Shown here: piece by piece, positions 1 to 3,973 of the stretch
How positions within the stretch are numbered: position 1 is the first letter of the stretch
Layout of the letters: each line of letters begins with the position of its first letter
Source of the DNA: an uncultured Bacilli bacterium
Lineage (GTDB): Bacteria; Bacillota_I; Bacilli_A; RF39; UBA660
Length of the DNA: 5,569 nt
Reading direction: 5' to 3'
Assembly: GCA_947630205.1 (NCBI GenBank)
Contig: CANRGW010000084.1
Coordinates: 1 to 5,569, forward strand
Translations under genes and position numbers: made by a program
The notes under the pieces: generated by a model
Told to the model about the DNA's origin: nothing
Databases searched by the model: none
Seen by the model: only the letters and a program-made list of their open reading frames with translations

Positions 1-1
1 C

Positions 2-895
2 TTTGGCGGAAGTAGTTTTGGAGATTATAGTTCAGTTTATAGTGGTTCAGGTAATGGAAGTTTTGAATTAGGAAATCTTTCCTTATTGAATGTTTTTCTT
101 TCAATTATAGTTATAATTTATTTTGTTAAAGTAATTAATCGGTATGGCAATAAAAACAATGAGTTTATAACTAGAATATTTTTATTACTTGCTACTTCAT
201 TTTCTTTAGATTTTATTTCCTTTATTGTAACGGACATTATAAATATTTTTATAAATATATTTGCTTTATGTTATATTTTCAAATTTAATAAAAAGACAAA
301 AGATGAATATATGAAAAAACTTACAGATAATAAATTAACGCTTGAAGAGATTACTAATAAATTAGGTAAAGACTTTAATTATGAAAAATTTAAAAAATTA
401 GTATTTGATAATTATAAAGAAATACAAATAGCCTGGATGAATAATGATATAGAAAGTGTTCGAAGTTTATTATCAGATACACTCTTTAATACTTATAAAA
501 CAGAACTTTTAACACTGGAGATGAAAAATGAACAAAATATAATGGAAGATATTGAATATGTTGATTGTTTTATAAAAAATATTAATCTTACTAAGCAAAA
601 AGAAGAAATTGAAGTAAATTTAATTGTAACTTGTACAGATTATATAATTAATAAATCAACAAATAAAGTTTTAAGAGGTAATAAAAGACAAACTAATAAG
701 TATTATTATAAATTAATATTTGAAAAAGATAGTGAAGAAGATTTAAGAATTTGTCCAAACTGTGGGGCTACTTTAAAAGATGGAAGTAGTACAAAATGTG
801 AATATTGTAAAAGTATTATAATAAAGAAATCAAAAAGTTATATTTTAACTGATAAAAAAATGTTAAAACAGGAAATTGTAAAAAGAATTTCCTAA
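2..895 (+). CDS. Tim44-like domain membrane protein with C-terminal zinc ribbon (5' truncated)
   Basis: The frame is open from the window edge, so the start and probably a signal peptide lie upstream; 297 residues remain. Seen: a Gly/Ser-rich stretch (about residues 1-25, GGSSFGDYSS...), hydrophobic membrane-type segments at about 28-45 and 57-94, then a soluble domain from about 120. That domain contains AWMNNDIESVRSLLSD followed by NIMEDIEYVDC, and ends in a zinc ribbon with CPNCG (C251, C254) and CEYC (C266, C269). This order (low-complexity Gly/Ser, membrane helices, Tim44-like fold, zinc ribbon) matches the bacterial 'TIM44-like domain-containing protein' group known in Firmicutes, whose exact role is unsettled. 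The domain probably sits on the cytoplasmic face. The TTG at 86 is not a credible start because coding continues upstream of it and no Shine-Dalgarno precedes it. The gene ends in TAA, apparently with its own terminator. Confidence 0.88.
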   Translation, partial: FGGSSFGDYSSVYSGSGNGSFELGNLSLLNVFLSIIVIIYFVKVINRYGNKNNEFITRIFLLLATSFSLDFISFIVTDIINIFINIFALCYIFKFNKKTKDEYMKKLTDNKLTLEEITNKLGKDFNYEKFKKLVFDNYKEIQIAWMNNDIESVRSLLSDTLFNTYKTELLTLEMKNEQNIMEDIEYVDCFIKNINLTKQKEEIEVNLIVTCTDYIINKSTNKVLRGNKRQTNKYYYKLIFEKDSEEDLRICPNCGATLKDGSSTKCEYCKSIIIKKSKSYILTDKKMLKQEIVKRIS

Positions 896-906
896 AAATA
901 ATTACT

Positions 907-933
907 TTTAGGATCGTTTTCGCCTAAATTTTT
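907..933 (+). terminator. Weak intrinsic terminator after the Tim44-like gene
   Basis: TTTAGG (907-912) pairs with CCTAAA (923-928). A CG/CG extension around a TTTT loop sits beyond a two-base bulge, and a TTTTT run (929-933) follows. It lies 11 bases past the stop codon and just before the next promoter. The stem is AT-rich and short, so termination may be partial. Confidence 0.45.
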
Positions 934-940
934 AAATCTA

Positions 941-969
941 TTGAATTATTTAGAATATTTTTGTATAAT
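941..969 (+). promoter_or_regulatory. Sigma-A type promoter for the 998-3273 operon
   Basis: The -35 box is TTGAAT (941-946) and the -10 box is a perfect TATAAT (964-969), with a 17-nt spacer. Transcription would start near 976, leaving a leader of about 22 nt before the ATG at 998. The -35 box includes the TTG that would otherwise be the most upstream possible start codon of the next gene, which argues against that start. Confidence 0.7.
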
Positions 970-997
970 TTATTTATTGAATAATGAGGAGTACTTT

Positions 998-2260
998 ATG
1001 AAACAAAAAAAGAAAAGAAAAAGAAAAATTAGAACTGATAGAATTCAAGCCCTTTTTTGTATTGTAAGTAGTATATTTATAATTGGGTGTTGTATCTTTT
1101 ATGGTTCACGTTTAATAAAATATTATCGAATTTATAATCCTAAAAGTGAAACGGGAGAAACTTTAACAAATTTAGCATCTTCTATTATATCTTCAAGTAA
1201 AGTTGTTTATGAGGGAGATGGATTATATAGTAATAATGGTAATTATGTTTATAAAGGTGAAAATGTTAATAACTATATAATGGTTTCCAATATGCTATTT
1301 AGAATTTTAAAAATAAATAGTGATAGAACGATGGATATTGTTTTAGATGAATATATTAATAGATTAGATTGGGATAGCGAGTTAGAGAGTTATCAAAAAT
1401 CAGATGTTAATAAATATTTAAATGATAAATTTTTAAAAGTTCTTGACCAAGATATTTTAGAAAAAACAGTTGTTTGTGATGAACTTGTTAAAAAAGTAAA
1501 TGAAGCAACTTGTGATAAACCAAATCAAGAAAATTATGTTAAATTATTAGGAATTTCTGACTTTTTAAATAGTATTAGTGATAATAAAAGTTATTTAGCA
1601 AATTCTGGAGATAGTTTATGGTTATATAATCATAATGAAACGGAGGTATGGCATACTAACGGGACAACGGTTGCTTTAGATGAAGTAACTTCTAATTATG
1701 GAATTAAACCAGTTGTTACTTTAAAAAATAATAATGTTTTAGTAAGTGGAGATGGTTCAATTAATAGTCCTTATCGAATAATAAATAATTCTTCTGAACT
1801 TGGAGTAGGTACTTATTTAGATATAAATGATGATGTTTATATTATTTATGAAGTAGGAGATGACTATTATAAAATTCAAAGTAATAGATTATTAAAAGAT
1901 ACAAGAATTTTTGATGATGAAAGTAATGATTATAGTACTTCTTCTTTAAAAGAATATTTAGAAAAAGATTATTTAGAAAATATAAGTTATAGTAAATTAT
2001 TAAAAGAAGTTCCTTTTGCTAATAATGTTAAAAGTAAAGTAGGAATTTTAACAAATGATGATTTTAAATTTAATAGTTCTTTAAAAGAATATTTCTTAAG
2101 TGATAAGAAAGAGTCTAATGTTTATTTATATAATGCATCTTTAATATCTAGTCGCGTTAATGTTAAAAGAGGTGTAAGACCTTGTTTAGGAATTACTAAA
2201 GACCTTGATATTATAAGTGGTAATGGTAGTAAAATGGCACCATTCATCGTGGAGGTATAG
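998..2260 (+). CDS. Membrane-anchored protein with two DUF6273-like ectodomain modules
   Basis: The ATG at 998 is chosen because GAGGAG (986-991) lies 6 nt upstream; it gives 420 residues. Seen: a very basic N-terminus (KQKKKRKRK), one membrane helix at about 17-38, then a long extracellular part. Module 1 (about 84-261) starts YVYKGENVNNYIMVSNMLFRI, carries C160 and C172, and ends KPVVTLKNNN...GDGSINSPY. Module 2 (about 270-420) starts GTYLDINDDVYIIYE, contains KVGILTNDDF, and ends VRPCLGIT...SGNGSKMAPF. The repeated ending (RP/KP-V, Gly-rich turn, PY/PF) shows the two modules are copies of one fold. This layout resembles the DUF6273-type surface domains common in gut Firmicutes; the function is unknown, and ligand or glycan binding is only a guess. 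It is the first gene of an operon, 2 nt from the glycosidase gene, and shares its module with the protein at 3974. Confidence 0.92.
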   Translation: MKQKKKRKRKIRTDRIQALFCIVSSIFIIGCCIFYGSRLIKYYRIYNPKSETGETLTNLASSIISSSKVVYEGDGLYSNNGNYVYKGENVNNYIMVSNMLFRILKINSDRTMDIVLDEYINRLDWDSELESYQKSDVNKYLNDKFLKVLDQDILEKTVVCDELVKKVNEATCDKPNQENYVKLLGISDFLNSISDNKSYLANSGDSLWLYNHNETEVWHTNGTTVALDEVTSNYGIKPVVTLKNNNVLVSGDGSINSPYRIINNSSELGVGTYLDINDDVYIIYEVGDDYYKIQSNRLLKDTRIFDDESNDYSTSSLKEYLEKDYLENISYSKLLKEVPFANNVKSKVGILTNDDFKFNSSLKEYFLSDKKESNVYLYNASLISSRVNVKRGVRPCLGITKDLDIISGNGSKMAPFIVEV

Positions 2261-2262
2261 TT

Positions 2263-3273
2263 ATGAAAAAGTTAACAATTGCTTTTGTTATCATCGATGT
2301 TTTAGTTTTGTTTTGTTTTATTCTATTCTATGGACCATATAAAGAATTTCGTAATGTTTTAGTTAATACAGCCATGATTACTAAATCGCATCAATATATT
2401 GCTTATACATTTTATAGTGAAGAAACAATTAATAAAATTATGGATTTAAATACTTTTATTCCGGTTGATGAAGATATTGACTTAGATGATATTGTTATTG
2501 ATACTTCGGAAAAGAGTAGTTATGATAATGAATATGAAGAGGCAATTTTAAAAAGAGATCCTGGAAATAAAGAATATAAGTATTTGCAAGTTAAAGTTGG
2601 TAAATATAATGCTCATTTAGTTGCTATTTATCATCCAGACCAAGTTCAATTAATTACTAGTAAATCTTTTAATACAGGTTCAGGACAAGAAACCGTTTTA
2701 AATATGTGTAAACGTTATGGTGGCTTAGTTTGTATAAATGGTGGAGGGTTCTCTGATCCTGATGGTTGGGGAAGTGATATTCCACTTGGCTATGTAATAA
2801 AAGATGGTAAAGTAATCTGGTCTCCTGTTAATGGTAAAGAAAATATCATTGGTATTACTGATGAAAATAAATTGATGCTTGTTAATGCAACAGGAGATGA
2901 GGCTGTTGAAATGGGCTTAAGAGATGGACTTCAATTTGGACCTTTCTTAATTGTTAATGGTGAAAGTATTAAATATAATTCTTCTGTTGGAGGATATGAT
3001 AGAGCAGCAAGAGTTGCTATTGCTCAAAGAAAAGATGGTGTAATTTTATTCCTTGCAACCGAAGGAACGCATGGAAGCGGTCCAACAATGAAAGAAGTTG
3101 TTGATACTTTAGAGTTATATGGTGCTTACAATGCTGCTAATTTAGATGGTGGTACATCATCTCAAATGGTAATTGAAGGTAAACTTGTTAATAATCCTAA
3201 AAATGTTTTTGGTCAATCCGTTGCTGGTGGCCGTCGTGTTGTAACAGGTTTTGCTTTAATTCCTAAAAATTAG
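2263..3273 (+). CDS. Phosphodiester glycosidase family protein (NAGPA/DUF2233-like), membrane anchored
   Basis: 336 residues. Seen: an N-terminal hydrophobic anchor (about 4-23), a linker with an acidic stretch (about 68-93), then the catalytic-type domain from about 107 to the end. Family landmarks are CINGGGF (157-163), PLGYVIKDGKVI (174-185), FGPFLIVNGE (225-234), RAARVAIAQ (247-255), NLDGGTSSQM (293-302) and GGRRVVTGFALIP (322-334). The family is named for the mammalian enzyme that uncovers mannose-6-phosphate by removing GlcNAc from a phosphodiester. Bacterial members are thought to act on sugar-phosphodiesters of the envelope or exopolysaccharide; the substrate here cannot be read from sequence. 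The anchor would place the domain outside the membrane. GGAGG (2251-2255) lies inside the end of the upstream gene, 7 nt before this ATG, so translation is probably coupled. The domain looks complete and its motifs intact. Confidence 0.95.
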   Translation: MKKLTIAFVIIDVLVLFCFILFYGPYKEFRNVLVNTAMITKSHQYIAYTFYSEETINKIMDLNTFIPVDEDIDLDDIVIDTSEKSSYDNEYEEAILKRDPGNKEYKYLQVKVGKYNAHLVAIYHPDQVQLITSKSFNTGSGQETVLNMCKRYGGLVCINGGGFSDPDGWGSDIPLGYVIKDGKVIWSPVNGKENIIGITDENKLMLVNATGDEAVEMGLRDGLQFGPFLIVNGESIKYNSSVGGYDRAARVAIAQRKDGVILFLATEGTHGSGPTMKEVVDTLELYGAYNAANLDGGTSSQMVIEGKLVNNPKNVFGQSVAGGRRVVTGFALIPKN

Positions 3274-3282
3274 ATAATTAAC

Positions 3283-3311
3283 TTGTCAAGAAACCCTTTT
3301 CATGTTATTAT
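3283..3311 (+). promoter_or_regulatory. Candidate plus-strand promoter for the short RNA
   Basis: TTGTCA (3283-3288), a 17-nt spacer and TATTAT (3306-3311) form a good sigma-A promoter starting 10 bases after the glycosidase stop codon. Transcription would begin near 3318 and run to the terminator at 3393-3435. A second possible -10 box, TACAAT (3335-3340), has no convincing -35 but sits exactly 7 nt before a block that also begins the opposing RNA. I cannot decide which start is used. A GNRA-capped hairpin, ATGAAG/CTTCAT around GAGA (3320-3335), lies between the two. Confidence 0.5.
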
Positions 3312-3346
3312 GTATATAGATGAAGGAGACTTCATACAATAAAAAA

Positions 3347-3380
3347 GGACACATTTGAAGACGTAATCAGATGTTTCCCT
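3347..3380 (+). repeat. Plus-strand copy of a shared 5' RNA block
   Basis: GACACATTTGAA (3348-3359), an 8-bp stem closing on TCAGATGT (3367-3374), then TTCCCT. A diverged copy in opposite orientation lies at 3551-3580. The first 12 bases are identical and GATGTTT...CCCT recurs, while the loop between differs in length (8 nt here, 4 nt there). Confidence 0.8.
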
Positions 3381-3435
3381 ATATATGTGAGAGCATCTGA
3401 AACCAACTTAATAGTTGAAATCAGATGCTTTTATT
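3348..3435 (+). ncRNA. Candidate antitoxin RNA of a convergent type I toxin-antitoxin module
   Basis: Predicted untranslated RNA of about 88 nt (about 115 nt if started from the promoter at 3283). Its 5' hairpin pairs ACATTTGA (3351-3358) with TCAGATGT (3367-3374), with an outer GGA/TCC extension. Its 3' end is the terminator hairpin at 3393-3428. It has no plausible start codon with a Shine-Dalgarno. It is transcribed toward, and ends beside, the minus-strand small hydrophobic peptide gene at 3434-3511, so the two transcripts would be complementary at their 3' ends. This is the layout of convergent type I systems such as Fst/RNA II and TxpA/RatA. The alternative is that this is just the 3' untranslated region of the upstream operon. 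The role is inference from layout; no known RNA family is recognised. Confidence 0.45.
3393..3435 (+). terminator. Intrinsic terminator between convergent transcripts
   Basis: GCATCTGA (3393-3400) pairs perfectly with TCAGATGC (3421-3428). An inner stem, CAACT (3404-3408)/AGTTG (3413-3417), has a TAAT loop. TTTTATT follows at 3429-3435, so the polarity is plus strand. It would end the short RNA and also serve the operon ending at 3273. Read on the minus strand the hairpin is followed by TCTCACAT rather than a T run, so termination of the opposing peptide mRNA here would be inefficient. Confidence 0.82.
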
Positions 3436-3511
3436 ATTTATATAATAAGGTTATTACTATAAAGAATAATAGTAAGATTATTATAAATAAAGGAATTTCT
3501 CTTTTACTCAT
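3434..3511 (-). CDS. Small hydrophobic single-helix peptide, candidate type I toxin (25 aa)
   Basis: Read on the minus strand, ATG at 3511 to TAA at 3434 encodes a 25-residue peptide. It has a polar basic start (MSKREIP), a continuous hydrophobic helix at about residues 7-23 (LFIIILLLFFIVITLL) and a final YK. The start is preceded by AAAGGTGG (3528-3521), a near-consensus Shine-Dalgarno about 9 nt upstream, and further up by a promoter (3616-3588). Size, helix and charge match membrane-acting type I toxins in general. The sequence is not one I recognise, and it lacks the acidic tail typical of Fst. The leader hides the Shine-Dalgarno in a hairpin, a hallmark of such toxin mRNAs, and the stop codon abuts the terminator of an opposing RNA. 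It could instead be a regulatory small membrane protein. Toxicity is inference; the reading frame and its signals are directly visible. Confidence 0.6.
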   Translation of the reverse strand: MSKREIPLFIIILLLFFIVITLLYK

Positions 3512-3520
3512 AATAAATCA

Positions 3521-3553
3521 CCACCTTTCTTTCATAAGAAATGAAAAGAAAGG
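3521..3553 (-). promoter_or_regulatory. Shine-Dalgarno-sequestering hairpin of the small peptide mRNA
   Basis: On the minus strand ATGAAAGAAAGG (3535-3524) pairs with CCTTTCTTTTCAT (3553-3541): twelve base pairs with one bulged base and a five-base loop. The AAAGG of the Shine-Dalgarno is inside the stem and only the following TGG is free. Translation of the 25-residue peptide would be blocked unless the stem opens or the mRNA is processed. Confidence 0.62.
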
Positions 3554-3580
3554 GAAAACATCCGATTTTTCAAATGTGTC
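3551..3580 (-). repeat. Minus-strand copy of the shared 5' RNA block
   Basis: Read on the minus strand: GACACATTTGAA (3580-3569) with the stem ACATTTGA (3577-3570)/TCGGATGT (3565-3558) around an AAAA loop, then TTTCCCT. Compared with the copy at 3347-3380, one pair changes from T-A to T-G, so pairing is kept. Confidence 0.8.
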
Positions 3581-3587
3581 ATATACT

Positions 3588-3616
3588 ATGATAATAAATA
3601 AAAATAAAATTGACAA
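3588..3616 (-). promoter_or_regulatory. Minus-strand promoter of the small peptide gene
   Basis: On the minus strand TTGTCA (3616-3611), a 17-nt spacer and TATCAT (3593-3588) each match the consensus boxes at five of six positions. The expected start is near 3580, which is exactly where the shared GACACATTTGAA block begins. The leader to the ATG at 3511 would be about 69 nt. Confidence 0.62.
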
Positions 3617-3639
3617 TATGAATTGACAAAAATTGACAA
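3608..3639. repeat. Three copies of AATTGACAA
   Basis: Exact copies at 3608-3616, 3621-3629 and 3631-3639. On the minus strand they read TTGTCAATT, and the first supplies the -35 box of the small peptide promoter. On the plus strand each contains a perfect TTGACA, but none has a good -10 at the right distance. They may be a regulator binding array. Confidence 0.7.
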
Positions 3640-3649
3640 AGTCCAACAA

Positions 3650-3687
3650 ACAAGTTAGATAGAATAAAACTAACTTGTATTTTTTTT
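3650..3687 (+). terminator. Strong intrinsic terminator upstream of the surface-protein promoter
   Basis: ACAAGTTAG (3650-3658) pairs perfectly with CTAACTTGT (3670-3678) around an 11-nt loop, followed by A and eight T (3680-3687). There is no plus-strand gene immediately upstream, so it most likely blocks read-through from the operon or short RNA into the surface-protein unit. Confidence 0.82.
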
Positions 3688-3698
3688 CATAAAAATAC

Positions 3699-3727
3699 TT
3701 GAAAAGTAAAAATAAATGAAATATAAT
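3699..3727 (+). promoter_or_regulatory. Sigma-A promoter of the surface-protein gene
   Basis: TTGAAA (3699-3704), a 17-nt spacer and a perfect TATAAT (3722-3727). Transcription would start near 3734, leaving an unusually long leader of about 240 nt before the ATG at 3974. Confidence 0.77.
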
Positions 3728-3818
3728 AAAAACAGAATAGAGGGACAAAAGAAAGTTTCTCGGAAAGGTAATGATTGAGTATGAATATAAAAAAATATGT
3801 TAACTCTAAGTCAACTAC

Positions 3819-3826
3819 GGGGGGGG
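3819..3826 (+). repeat. Run of eight G in the leader
   Basis: A GGGGGGGG homopolymer stands out in this very AT-rich DNA, and no C run nearby could pair with it. It lies between the promoter and start codon of the surface-protein gene, inside the frame of a possible 17-codon leader peptide (3781-3834). Confidence 0.9.
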
Positions 3827-3874
3827 TAATTTAGAAAAGTTATTACCTAAAAATATTCAAAAAATACGAAAATT

Positions 3875-3925
3875 AAGACATATAGAAAATAGTATCAAGG
3901 ATACTAGATTTTTATATGTCTTTTT
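3875..3925 (+). terminator. Long terminator hairpin in the surface-protein leader
   Basis: AAGACATATA (3875-3884) pairs with TATATGTCTT (3913-3922). The stem continues through G/A-rich against T-rich bases, with a small internal loop, to TAGTATC (3890-3896)/GATACTA (3900-3906) around an AAG loop, giving roughly 20 base pairs. A T run (3921-3925) follows. Its position between promoter and ribosome binding site suggests conditional termination. Confidence 0.75.
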
Positions 3926-3973
3926 GTGTTGATGAAAAGAGTTAAAAAAATTTAAAAGAAAGGAAAATAAATT

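Larger units (their letters stand above)
3735..3925 (+). promoter_or_regulatory. Structured leader RNA with attenuator-like layout, class not recognised
   Basis: The leader is long and ends in a terminator hairpin 48 nt before the gene start. A possible three-way junction is visible. P1 pairs AGGTAAT (3766-3772) with ATTACCT (3842-3848). P2 pairs TTGAGT (3775-3780) with AACTCTAA (3802-3809), with one bulged T. P3 pairs AACT (3813-3816) with AGTT (3838-3841) and encloses a run of eight G. ATTACC can instead pair with the nearer GGTAAT (3825-3830), giving an alternative fold. I compared it from memory with c-di-GMP, purine, THF, preQ1 and fluoride riboswitch cores and saw no match. Many pairings are AT-rich and could be chance; the terminator is the solid part. 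Confidence 0.42.

Noticed and set aside
86..88. TTG at 86 as start of the Tim44-like gene
   Set aside because: The frame is open to the window edge with the Gly/Ser-rich stretch typical of the family, and no Shine-Dalgarno lies before 86.
941..997. Upstream TTG start extending the gene at 998 by 19 codons
   Set aside because: The TTG is part of a -35 box, the extension spans the -10 box and probable transcription start, and a proper Shine-Dalgarno precedes the ATG at 998.
3518..3535. Five-codon upstream frame (MKERW) ending in the peptide's Shine-Dalgarno region
   Set aside because: There is no ribosome binding site before its ATG; it is better explained as part of the sequestering hairpin.
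3387..3626. 79-codon plus-strand frame
   Set aside because: It begins with a GTG without Shine-Dalgarno, runs through the terminator hairpin and lies antisense to the better supported small peptide gene.
3518..3748. 76-codon minus-strand frame with hydrophobic translation
   Set aside because: It has a TTG start without Shine-Dalgarno, runs through a terminator stem and the promoter of the small peptide, and its hydrophobicity only reflects A-rich sequence on the other strand.
3750..3850. c-di-GMP-II riboswitch (CGGAAA and AATGATTGA look vaguely similar to its 5' part)
   Set aside because: The conserved core and the pseudoknot strand expected further 3' are absent.
3825..3932. Frame reading LPKNIQKIRKLRHIE, faintly like the start of a helix-turn-helix repressor
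   Set aside because: It has no start codon in its own frame (stop at 3807-3809), is only about 35 codons long and coincides with the terminator hairpin. Noted only as the frame the G tract could open.
3274..3973. CRISPR array, tRNA, IS element or attachment site in the long intergenic region
   Set aside because: There are no regularly spaced repeats of CRISPR length, no tRNA cloverleaf with TTCGA-type arm, and no transposase remnant or flanking inverted repeats.
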